Assembly (NCBI GenBank): GCA_903813345.2
Contig: CAIIXF020000001.1
Span: 32,402,556 to 32,466,555 of the forward strand
Length of the DNA stretch: 64,000 nucleotides
Origin: Owenia fusiformis
Lineage: Eukaryota; Annelida; Polychaeta; Sabellida; Oweniidae
Direction: 5' to 3'
A program made the position numbers and the translations under genes. The notes beneath the pieces were generated by a model, which was not told where the DNA came from, searched no databases, and was given only the letters and a program-made list of their open reading frames with translations. Positions 24,701 through 33,297 of this stretch are shown here, piece after piece (the first letter of the stretch is position 1; every line of letters begins with the position of its first letter).

Positions 24701-27700
24701 TTATATCATAATAAATAACTTTCTTACATAAAAGGGAGAATTGGCTTGTAAAATAGCATTGTGGAAGGGAGTGTATATCCAATACATCAGAGGTAGCTCT
24801 CTATAATTCTAAAAGAGGGTAGATTAATTTAAGCAAAAACATTTATTTATTTATTTACTAATACTCGTACAATGTGTTTCTTTTAGATCCAGTTTGCTGG
24901 GTATATCATCGATTGTCCTCATTTCTCTCGCTATCAGATACATCTTCGCTTGTAGAATGTTTTTCATTATCTGATTGTTGTTGTTGTTCATCACTGGACT
25001 CTTCACTTGTAGATTCATCATCAGCGAACAATTCTCCAGCCAAATATGAATATTTGTTCAGTGTTTTCTTGACTGCTCTTGATTGAGTCATGCCTTTCGC
25101 CAATAGTGCCTCCACTTCATCCATAATATCACGATGAACTTCACTGTACCTTAACCCCAGTATATATGACAGAAGCTCTCCATAGTGTTTCAAGAATAGC
25201 TGTCTGGCACCAAACACAGATTTCTGTCTGACTCTTTCAACCGCTTTTTTGGATGACATTCCTCTTTCTTTATACTTCTCGACCAGTTCATCCCAATCAT
25301 CTTGTAGCTCATCTATGACTTTATCTTTAATTGATTCAAAGTTACATTATCCTTCAATTCTTCAGTATGGAAATCACATCTCATGACATCGTTTTCATCA
25401 CTTTCCCTCAATTCGGGACAATGCCTTCTGTGTTCCCTCATGTCGAGTGGTGACAACAGCACTACACCACAATCCGTACAATGAGGGGTAGACATTGTCG
25501 TGGCAGGTATGTTAGGTTGATTGTTCATCGTGTAGCCCATACTTGGATTCATTCTGTTGTACATGGCTTGATTCGCCATAAAGTGCATACTCGGATTCAT
25601 CTTTGATTCTGGATCGATGGGTGTTGTACTTAAGTTTGATCGGTTGATATTATCGAATGGTTCTTGATTTAAATTTACGCCTCTACTTATATCTACGCTA
25701 TTACACGGTATTGTGCTATACATTGGTATTTGGTCCTCTTTGCCGTGAGAATAAAGTGCCGAAGAGGCGCCTCTGGGTTGTTCAATAGTAGCTGCATCAG
25801 CATCGTACAATCTCATATTTTCGGGAGTTTCTTGTTTCAGATCAACCAGTAGATGTCCATATGGGTGTTGAGTAGCCTTTTCGTAAGCATTCAATAATTT
25901 CTTCGAATTTCCAGGATACATCTGATGGGCTAATACGGCCACCTGTTGGCGATCCCTAGGATTTTTATACAACACTATGTAGTGGCAGTTTAGGCTCATA
26001 GTTCTGCTTTCACGACCATGGTGAAATAGATTCTGCATCAGACAGATGACACTCAAATTTCTATGGTGAGAACCCTTAGTGTAGAGCTCAGATATTCGCT
26101 TATCTTTAGTCATATCAGCCATTAGATCGTCGAAAATGATTAGATTTCTAACATTGACATCCAGGAAACTTTGGTCACCCAATGACTCTGGAATTCCCAT
26201 GATAAATTCTATATTTGGAAAGCGGGTCTTTATTTCGACGTACATGGGCTGCCACTGTCCGAAGCACCAAATTATCCGTTGTGGGGGAGGGGTTATCTTT
26301 TTCTCCATATTTTCTATGAGTTCTCTGACATAGGTTGACTTGCCCGAACCTGTTGGACCAGCCACCATCATCGTAAAGGGATGGTCAAGCATCTTTGTCC
26401 TATCACCATTGCATGGGTTAGCTGCCGAGTTTGTCATTGAATAAAATCCCCCATGATGCCGTTCGCAAGATGGCGCCATGATACGTTTTTTAGGTCCGTG
26501 ATCTATTCTCTTATGACGATACATGCTGGTTGCATGACTGAATGTCTTCCCACACTCGCATGAATAGGAAGAACTATGAGGCATGTTGACTTCTCTATTA
26601 CTAAAAGTTAAATGCTAATATTTTCAAAGTATCACTATTAAATAATAAATAATGCAAAACATCAATTTGGTGAACATCTCTGAATATGTACCACACATAG
26701 TGAACATGCTACTGACCATAAGTGAACATGCTACTGAACATTAGTGAACATGCTACTGAACATTAGTGAACAATAGTGAACATGCTAGTGAATAATAGTG
26801 AACATGCTACTAAACAATAGTGAACGTGCTTCTGAACATTAGCGAACATGCTACTGAACAATGGTGAACATGCTACTGAGTAAAAGTGGACAAGCTACTG
26901 AACATTAATGAACATGCTACTGAACAATAGTGAACATGCTACTGAACAGTAGTAAACATGCTACTAAACAATAGTGAACATGCTACTGAACATAAGTGAA
27001 CATGGTACTGAACAATGGTGAACACAGTATAGAATAATAGTGGACATGTTACTGAACAATAGTGAACATGCTATTGTACAATAGTGAATATGCTAGTTCA
27101 AAATTAGAAATAAAATTGAAAATTTTTGAAAGGGTAAAAAGTTTGCTGTGCAAAAATGAAGTGTTCTGACATCTTATGGTCTTTAGATCGGCTAAAGATG
27201 CTGAAATAAGTGAAAATGAAACAATAAAATTGAAAATATTTGCAAGGGTAAAAATTGTATTATACAAAAATGAGGTGTGTTGACATCGTATAGTCTTTAT
27301 ATGGGTTAAGGATGCTGAAATAAGTGAAAAATGAAAAATAAAATTGAAAGTTTTTGCGATGGTAAGAAAATTATGATACAATAATGAAGTGTATGGACAT
27401 CTTATAGTCTTTTTATGGGTTAAGGATGCTGAAATAAATGAAAAATATAATTGAAAATCTTTGCAAAGGTAAAATATTTGTTGGACACATATGTAGTGCG
27501 CTGACATCATAAAGTCTATATATGGACTAAATATGCTGAAATAAGTGAAAAATGAAATGTAAAATTGAAAATTATTACAAGGGTAAAAAATTGTTCAAAC
27601 AAAATGAAGTATTCTTATATCGAAAAATCTGTATTAAATATGAACTTAAGATGTTGAAAAAAGTAAAAAATGAAAAACAAAATTGATTTATTTTGCAAGG

Positions 27701-30700
27701 ATAAAAAAAACGGTTTGACAAAGATGAAGTGTTCCGATGTCAAATAGTTGAAATAAGTGAAAAATGACAAATAAATTGAATTTTTGCATAATCTTACAAA
27801 AAACGTAGCACAGGCTATTTATCTAAACCTGTAAACAGCCAGGATAGACATTGAGTGGCGTAGGCTGTCGTATTATGTTTATGAGGGTTACTTTGACCTC
27901 TGGATTTCCTGTTGTGATGGTATTTCCCGTACAACGCTAAGAAAAAAAAGACGGATATGTAGTGCATGTAGTGTACATGTAGAACTATCTATATTTTGAA
28001 TATCTTGCTGTCATTTCCCGTGCCATTTAATGTAGAAATATCCGTTTCACTTTAGGGATTTCACTGCATTTCACGTAGAAACGCTCACTTTTGCTTGTAG
28101 AAGTTTAGTAAGTATCTCCCATTTTGTCGAGACTTAACAACAATACATCGTAATGCAGTCATCTGTGAAAGAATTGTCTTGCTTCTTTTTGCCACTTCCT
28201 TAAGAATTCTTTATTTTTATAAAATGTCCGATTTTTTTAGAACTTTATGACACATTGTTGCCCCTTAGTTGTAAGAATATACTTATTTTAATGATATTGT
28301 TGTCTGACTAAACTGAGAACTGGGCCCTAAATAGTTACATTTGGGTAATTAATCTTAAGATATGTGTCAAGAATTATCAAATAGTTCATGTTTTTAGCTG
28401 GCTTAAACATCAATAGTTTAGAGAATATATGAGGAATCGAATAATCTTCATTTCAAACGATTTGCCTATTCAAAATCAAATCAAAAGTATCCTATTATTT
28501 CTTTAAAAATGACAGAAAATTTCGCATGCCTAGCTTTACGACTTTCCATTGCCTAATTTGGAATGTATAAGGTAAAGTCCATAGATTGTCGGGGCTACGG
28601 AAGAATAGGGGTGTAGGAAATCTCGTATTGCATCCAGGTTTGGAGAATACGATCGAGAAACATTAACATCCAGTAGATCCTATATGACCAGGGGTGTAGG
28701 CGTTGGAATTGTGGGGGTGTAAGAAATCTTGTATTTCACCTGACGTCGGAAAATACGTTCGAGAAACATTGGTAGGATGTTGGTTTGTGACATACAGATT
28801 TCTTGCTGTGATGGGGAAACAAAGAACAAATATGTAGTAACAACGTTTCTATCAATTTCCATATTCATTGTAATGAGTGCCAAACCTCTATTCATTTTGT
28901 ATTTTATAATCTAGGCTATAAAGTCACTTTTTATAGACTCTGAGGTAATAGGTAACAGATTAATCATTTGTCATTTGGTTTTATTATCTTATCAATTGTC
29001 TCCGAAAGTCAACCGAACGATCGGAGAGTATCAATCATCCACGGAACACTGACGTCTTAAAGACGTTTGGATATCGTCTAAACGTTCGAGAATCGTTTAA
29101 CTTTTATGAAACTGTATCATTCGTATTTGACCAATCAGAGCGTCTCGTCCGAGAAAATTCACACTGACCTCAGTCCGGAAGTCAAGCGACCAATCAGTCA
29201 TCCACGGAAGTCAAAGGTTCGGGAAACGTTAGGGAATCCCGTATTACGTTGGGGTACGATCGAGAAACGTTGGATCCACAGAGGTTAAACTCTGACGTCA
29301 CTAAACGTTCGGCAATCGTCTGGGGTCAAAGTTCGTGCCTGATTTGGTGCCTGATTTGGTGCCTAAAATTGCATTATCATTTACTCGGACTATTACTACT
29401 AACGACATCTCTATGTTTCATTATTAAAACATAATGCGAGACCCGTCGTAAACTGCAAGGTTATCTTTTTTCTAGAATGTATATATTGGTATATAAGACG
29501 ACCCCTGGACGCTGTACTATCACTGACAAAATACTTGAACTTTGTATAGTTTTATTTACCAGTTCGAATTGAACAATTAAAAAGATTAACATCCATGTAT
29601 CTAAATACTTGTGAATGACCATTTGAAACTGGTGTTGAAAGGAAAAACTGTTCGCCACTTGTTATAAAGGTCCCTTCCGAGCAAATAGAAATAGTAAAAA
29701 TGACCTAGTTTTAATAGTTCATACGAACACATTCTTCAAATCTAAAGGATAAATGGTGGACTCATCGTTTCAATAGCTGCCTACTCTGCGTGCAGAGTCT
29801 AGTTATAAACTACGAAGCTCTCTTTTAGAAGCGAAGTCAAACGAATCGAATTCAAAGTGTAATAGCTGCCGTAACGAGACCTTATCAATGGATTTTGTAG
29901 GCATTTATGGTATGCTGGCAGTGATTGTTCATCTATTAATCGTGTATACATCAAATTGGCTGAGTATATTAACACAACCACATTTCCTACTTCTCACTTC
30001 AGGGAAGATCCAGCTTATGCGAGTATGTCGCTTATTGGAGTCTTTGAGAATCGTCATGGTGATGCAGTGGAAACATCTGTTCAATGTTGATCCCACGGCA
30101 GACCTTCAATTCTTAGTGGGAACGCGGTATGAGTTCTCGGATCATCTCCACGATGAAATAGAGTGTGCCCATAAGCCCTTTGAAATGGTTGGATATTATG
30201 GACACTGTGGAAGTAGCTCATATGAACATATCACTTCAATCATAAGCTCACATACCAAGCAAGAGCTTGCAAAGTGTATAGGAAAGGTTGTATACATAGA
30301 TAAACGCACACGACGCCCTAAAAACCTACCGGCTGGTATTGTCGTTGCATTGAAACGATTTGCACCAAAGTCTGCACTTATTACAAAGTTTAAGCCATTA
30401 GTTTTACCTGAAGATGACGTTTGCATATTCAAGAAGGGATTTGATGTATTGCCATCAGATTTGGACTATAACGACCATACAAACCACGCATCATATGCAA
30501 AATACTGCTGTGATTTTGCCACACTGGTCGCAGCAAATGGAAAGTTCAAACATATCCCAAAGGATTTTGAAAGTATGCGTCTCAAAAGTTATTCAAACTG
30601 GTTCCTAGGTGAAAGTTTGGTGTCCGACAAACTACACGTACTGTTTTGGGAAGACCTTGAAAACAAGAGACAAATTAACTTTGAAATAAAAAATCAAGAG

Positions 30701-30736
30701 GCGTCTATTTTACAATCAACTATGGAACTATACTGA
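18724..30736 (+). CDS. Double-hotdog acyl thioesterase-like protein, gene 2
   Basis: Exons 18724-18761 (ATG, donor GTAAGC), 19574-19665 (92 nt, acceptor TTGTTAG, donor GTATTT) and 30003-30736 (acceptor CACTTCAG, stop TGA) join in phase to 287 codons. The 5' exons read MAQVQRRLANMTR, then ILNMPVKVDRNGTRAQVTIP and LSYDDFDRT, parallel to gene 1. The last exon opens GKIQLMRVCRLLESLR. It has the first-half motif GSSSYEH with DKRTRRPKNLP and the second-half motif VLPSDLDYNDHTNHASY. AATAAA lies just after the stop (30746-30751). The open frame extending to 29888 upstream is intron. The ~10.3-kb second intron contains a Polinton (20630-29400). The likely role is thioester hydrolysis, substrate unknown. 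The same 5' exons could also feed the terminal exons at 36604, 37564 and 42011, since all acceptors share phase 1. Confidence 0.83.
18940..19270. other. Moderately GC-rich segment in gene 2 intron 1, possible relic ORF
   Basis: A plus-strand frame at about 19130-19265 reads through LGNHSTKDFIIDLTRNHHL and ends at a TAA. It has no start codon and no splice match to gene 2. It looks like a fragment of a mobile element, but I recognise no family. Confidence 0.25.
20630..22586. repeat. Left terminal inverted repeat of the Polinton
   Basis: Matches 27833-29400 in inverse orientation. The outer ~600 bp are almost identical; for example, the same 60-residue incidental frame occurs at 20924-20742 (minus) and 29106-29288 (plus). 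The inner part is more diverged. This arm is longer because of a 369-bp insertion (21911-22279). It contains repeated AACGTTTCTCGAACGTA-like motifs and a tandem duplication of about 150 bp at 21240-21510. It opens with GGCACCAAATCA direct repeats near 20668. Confidence 0.93.
21911..22279. mobile_element. 369-bp insertion in the left Polinton TIR only
   Basis: CATATGACT occurs at 21902-21910 and 22271-22279. The right TIR has a single corresponding site (CAGATGACTG near 28166, read in complement) with no insert. The insert ends with a GAGAAGAAATGAGATGTCAT block that recurs near 31035 and 58800, so it belongs to a dispersed family. No inverted ends were found. The 9-bp direct repeat supports insertion after the TIRs formed. 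Confidence 0.72.
22661..22848. mobile_element. 188-bp MITE, copy 2, inside the Polinton
   Basis: The same element as 10557-10744, in opposite orientation, with CAAGGAGGATTGG inverted ends. It is flanked by the 9-bp duplication AAAAAATCT (22652-22660 and 22849-22857). It lies just inside the left TIR. The two copies appear identical over all 188 bp, pointing to very recent movement. Confidence 0.93.
23100..24175. repeat. G-rich composite minisatellite inside the Polinton
   Basis: Repeated modules of roughly 300-420 bp alternate a G-run, a GTGAGGGGTGGCCCACTCCC block, and GCTATTTGGTGCTTTCTGGG (copies near 23283, 23711 and 24008) or its GCTATTTGATGATGTCTGGG variant (near 23580 and 23886). G-runs reach 18-20 bases. 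The glycine-rich open frames at 23651-24046 are by-products. It ends with CGCACCC repeats near 24140. Confidence 0.85.
24231..24605 (+). CDS. Small basic Polinton protein of unknown function
   Basis: An uninterrupted 124-residue frame starting MKLVPYVDIAEKWHRL, with AATAAA about 37 bp after the stop. It is clearly not low-complexity. The N-terminal half is mixed, the middle is helical and charged (about residues 60-85, QIEHQKKKVEEND), and the last 35 residues are strongly basic, ending RPPGIPARGRKMK. A basic tail of this kind would suit a DNA-condensing core or minor virion protein, but I do not recognise a family and the role is only a guess. It faces the ATPase gene, with 300 bp of AT-rich sequence between their 3' ends. 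The basic charge and the conserved-looking frame argue it is real. Confidence 0.6.
   Translation: MKLVPYVDIAEKWHRLIKAARENRLSTQVGFGKNRASYVPVSAIKEPVRVVSPMQAVVDRAKAQIEHQKKKVEENDPYHTKVYNLKKPRKDAVAKAVFKKKNIRKTRLDLYRPPGIPARGRKMK
24906..25259 (-). CDS. Small helical/acidic ORF downstream of the Polinton ATPase
   Basis: 117 codons from ATG (MSSKKAVERV) to a stop at 24906. The same frame is open upstream to about 25340, overlapping the end of the ATPase frame, and that stretch (containing DDWDELVEKY) looks coding, but it has no ATG. Two copies of a short motif are visible: YKERGMSSKKAV and LLAKGMTQSRAV. The C-terminus is Ser/Asp/Glu/Gln-rich. The layout suggests this was the C-terminal domain of the ATPase protein, now separated by a frame break, or a protein expressed by frameshifting. 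Function unknown. Confidence 0.6.
   Translation of the reverse strand: MSSKKAVERVRQKSVFGARQLFLKHYGELLSYILGLRYSEVHRDIMDEVEALLAKGMTQSRAVKKTLNKYSYLAGELFADDESTSEESSDEQQQQSDNEKHSTSEDVSDSERNEDNR
25313..26584 (-). CDS. Polinton packaging ATPase (FtsK/HerA type) with zinc fingers
   Basis: 423 codons. Residues 9-29 form a C-x-C...H-x4-H zinc-finger-like segment. Residues 69-262 are the ATPase: Walker A GPTGSGKS (76-83), Walker B LIIFDD (148-153), a glutamine sensor in CLMQN (181-185), then SLNCHYIVLYKNPRDRQQ and HPYGHLLVDLKQET, segments typical of Polinton/adintovirus ATPases. Residues 263-365 are Met/Asn/Pro-rich linker. A second finger (C369, C372, H385, C389) follows. Such ATPases pump DNA into capsids; with no capsid genes here the present role is unclear. 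The frame is intact, ending where the next minus-strand frame is already open. Zinc fingers on both sides of the ATPase core are unusual for the packaging family. Confidence 0.87.
   Translation of the reverse strand: MPHSSSYSCECGKTFSHATSMYRHKRIDHGPKKRIMAPSCERHHGGFYSMTNSAANPCNGDRTKMLDHPFTMMVAGPTGSGKSTYVRELIENMEKKITPPPQRIIWCFGQWQPMYVEIKTRFPNIEFIMGIPESLGDQSFLDVNVRNLIIFDDLMADMTKDKRISELYTKGSHHRNLSVICLMQNLFHHGRESRTMSLNCHYIVLYKNPRDRQQVAVLAHQMYPGNSKKLLNAYEKATQHPYGHLLVDLKQETPENMRLYDADAATIEQPRGASSALYSHGKEDQIPMYSTIPCNSVDISRGVNLNQEPFDNINRSNLSTTPIDPESKMNPSMHFMANQAMYNRMNPSMGYTMNNQPNIPATTMSTPHCTDCGVVLLSPLDMREHRRHCPELRESDENDVMRCDFHTEELKDNVTLNQLKIKS
26690..27095. repeat. 22-bp tandem minisatellite in the Polinton
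   Basis: About 18 degenerate copies of a unit close to AGTGAACATGCTACTGAACA plus AT. It lies 5' of the ATPase gene. Confidence 0.93.
27096..27790. repeat. ~120-bp degenerate tandem repeats in the Polinton
   Basis: Five to six diverged units share AAATTGAAAATTTTTG, GGGTAAAA, AATGAAGTGTTCTGACATC and GATGCTGAAATAAGTGAAAA. The minus-strand open frame at 27049-27510 is simply three of these units read through and is not a gene. Confidence 0.88.
27833..29400. repeat. Right terminal inverted repeat of the Polinton
   Basis: Complement of 20630-22586 without the 369-bp insertion. It ends CTATTACTACT followed by the AACGAC duplication. The GGTGCCTGATTT direct repeats mirror those at the left end. Confidence 0.93.
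29779..29840. repeat. Inverted repeat flanking the gene 2 terminal exon (left)
   Basis: A CTGCG(T)GCAGAGTCTAG / TATAAACTA / GAAGCTCTCTTTT block whose complement lies at 31065-31125, so the two copies bracket the last exon of gene 2. It is probably a dispersed repeat rather than regulatory. Confidence 0.6.
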
Positions 30737-33297
30737 GGGTACATCAATAAAAGAATATTGAACATAAAGATGCTGTACTCGTTGGTGCCCAGGGATTGTA
30801 ACCTCTATGTTGATTTCATTACAAATAATTTAAAAAATGAACTCATGTCTATTTAACACTTGATCCAAATGTGTGAAAACTATACACACTGATCAGATAC
30901 GAACCTGCGATTGCCTTTCATTTAATTTGATCTATGACATACAATCGAACGGTCACATTTTCTATAATATTAGCTGTGTACCCTGCTGTTAAGGGCAATG
31001 ATAACTGCAGGACTCAGAACACCATCATGATAAACCATGACATCTTATTTCTTCTCAGTCTTGAAAAGAGAGCTTCGTCTTCATAGTTTATACCTAGACT
31101 CTGCGCGCAGTTACTTGGGGTGGAGTTGACTAAGGGTTGGGTTGACCTTGGGTTGAGTTGACTTGGGGTTGTGTTGACCAGTTACTTTCACTGGTCATTG
31201 TTTTTTAAATTAGACTACAGAAAATAACTAGTGGCATGGTAGTCATCTCTACCGGGAATTTTAAAATGGATATTTTTGTTCAGTATAGATCAAGATTGAT
31301 AATCATTGCTTGAGATTTTATTTTGTCTTTTGAATAAATAATAATGATGGTATGCCTGCAATTAATATGATAACATACCTACCTGATACCTTCATCAAAT
31401 ATGAAATTGATTTAATTGGATTCTAGACTTTTACATTTACTGGATTGTCATGTATTAAACGAAATATATAAAGTCATTGGACATATCTGTACACAACCCA
31501 AGAGGAGAGAATTGCAAAAACAGTGCTGATATAAAATAATAAAGGTTGCGTTTTCAAACTAAACAGAGTGCTCCTACCAAAATGAATTTGCCTACATACC
31601 CCTGAGACTCTTATCTGATAGATAGAATGCACACATAAAACAAACGTTTTTGCTCTTATAGGTAAAAAGTTCTCTTAAAATTTCGAAGTGATTTTACCTG
31701 CTAAAGGGGCAAAAAGGACTGTAGAGAAAATAGGAAATTTTTTTTTATTTTTTCTGAGCTATCAAGGCAACATTTGGTTTAACATCTTCTTTGACATACC
31801 TACTTTCTTAAAATGTATGGACAAATTATCAATTTCAGCATTAAGAAGTTCAAATTCAGTTCAAAGCTTCAAAAAGGGGACTTCCACTTTTATATTTTTA
31901 AGATCCACCATGTTTCAAGAAGAATATCAGCTAAAATAATGTTTATCTAGGGGGTTTCTTTGTAGATAATAAAAATAGATGTTAGTCTTGATGAAATATC
32001 CAAACTTAAATATATTTTGACACTGGTCCATGATCGTTGAATGACCCCTCTGCACTAATTATTTCACCTTTAATTCTGTCATTGGTCCGCCATTTTTCCG
32101 GAAGTTATACTGAAACGCAAACTCCATGAAACGAAGGCCAAACTGCCCTAATTCACGTCACCATACTAGTCAATGGGTAAAAGGGCAAACGCCTGACTTT
32201 TTATCTCGAGTTATGGATTTATGTGGCCTCACTGGCCTATCTGAGGTTCTAAAGCTATGTCTAAGCTACATTTTGACACTAAACTCAATTGGGGCCAAAC
32301 ATCTACTTTTTGAAATAATTGGTCAATTGTGACACTACCCCCTCTCTCTGCCGACAGAAAGTGAATTTCACAAAAATCGAGGCAAAATTAATACGCCACT
32401 TGACTCGAAATTTTCCTTCAGATAACCCAAATAAACGCATTTTCAGAAGAAATGGCATGTTGTCAGTGCAAAAAGACGACAACTGTACCTATATACTAGC
32501 TTACTGCTGACTCGTCATGATCACAATTGTGTTGGGACTACATTCATTTTTTAAACTACGGAAGTGACGTATTGGGGCAGTTTGGCCGAAATGAAATCAT
32601 TAGAAAAACCATGGCACACATTGTGCACATGTGCAGTAAAGTTTAAACCAATCAGATTATTTATTTTGCGCACATGAATTATTTGCTTCTGAGCACTTAC
32701 CATAAAAGCTAACCACAATAAACAAACCTGACAGAGACTACCCTTATTTCATTTTAGCAAAACTTCAGCTCAAATTCGTGACAAATGCATTATGCATACG
32801 CTGGTATGAAGCCTTGGAAACACTCATTTTGGTAAATATGATTTACGGTGTATACTTTTTTGCAGTTTGTGGTAGTTTGGGACATTAAATGTTAAAATTC
32901 AAGAAAATATGCCACTTATACGACTTATCAATTAATTTGTATCAGCATTGTAATCAATAAACATTCTAATAATTTTATAAAAGACCAAAATAAATTTCAT
33001 TGTATAGTTATATTCTAGAAATAGATATATTGCATTCAATGTCATAATCAGTAACACATCTTAGATTGTGAGTAAAGTTTGGCTCTTAGAGACATGGTGC
33101 GAACACTATTCTAAGCTTTTATAACAATAATTTTATTACCATAATTGGTATGCAAATATAAAAGCATTTTTTCTCTCAATGCTTCATCAATAGACTAGAT
33201 GCGAGTAGAAATAATCTTGACTTACGTCATTAAATATTCAAATATATAATATATAATATTATATAACTATATATTTATAACTTATATAATTATATAA
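30737..33297. other. Between gene 2 and the LINE; repeats only
   Basis: Contains the right flanking inverted repeat (31065-31125), a short GGGTTGAGTTGAC minisatellite (31105-31180), a 452-bp MITE (32136-32587) and an AT-only tract (33236-33298). No coding exon with the 5'-exon signature of this gene family was found here. Confidence 0.55.
32136..32587. mobile_element. 452-bp MITE, probable 8-bp target duplication
   Basis: Ends are GGCCAAACTGCCC and its complement GGGGCAGTTTGGCC, with inverted similarity for about 25 bp through ACGTCAC. The flanks are GAAACGAA (left) and GAAATGAA (right), a possible 8-bp duplication with one mismatch. Open frames inside show no motif. Confidence 0.65.

Larger units (their letters stand above)
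20630..29400. mobile_element. Polinton/Maverick-type element, 8.77 kb, shortened
   Basis: The element begins AGAAGTAATAG and ends CTATTACTACT, i.e. AG...CT termini as in Polintons, with one mismatch between the ends. It has a perfect 6-bp target duplication. Inverted repeats are about 1.6-2.0 kb. The internal region carries a packaging-type ATPase with a small downstream ORF (minus strand) and a small basic ORF (plus strand), convergent. Full Polintons are usually 15-20 kb and encode a protein-primed DNA polymerase, integrase, cysteine protease and capsid proteins. None of these was seen here, so it would need factors in trans. The remaining interior is minisatellite. It is inserted in intron 2 of thioesterase gene 2. 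Confidence 0.92.
20624..29406. repeat. 6-bp target site duplication AACGAC of the Polinton
   Basis: AACGAC occurs at 20624-20629 and again at 29401-29406, directly abutting the two ends of the element. Six-bp duplications are characteristic of Polinton/Maverick integration by a retroviral-type integrase. Confidence 0.93.

Noticed and set aside
27049-27510. 153-codon minus-strand frame in the Polinton
   Set aside because: It is the ~120-bp tandem repeat read through; it shows the same repeated peptide and no domain.
29888-30002. Start of gene 2 at the ATG upstream of its last exon
   Set aside because: The paralogues begin at the G after the acceptor, and the upstream residues match nothing in the family; it is intron sequence.
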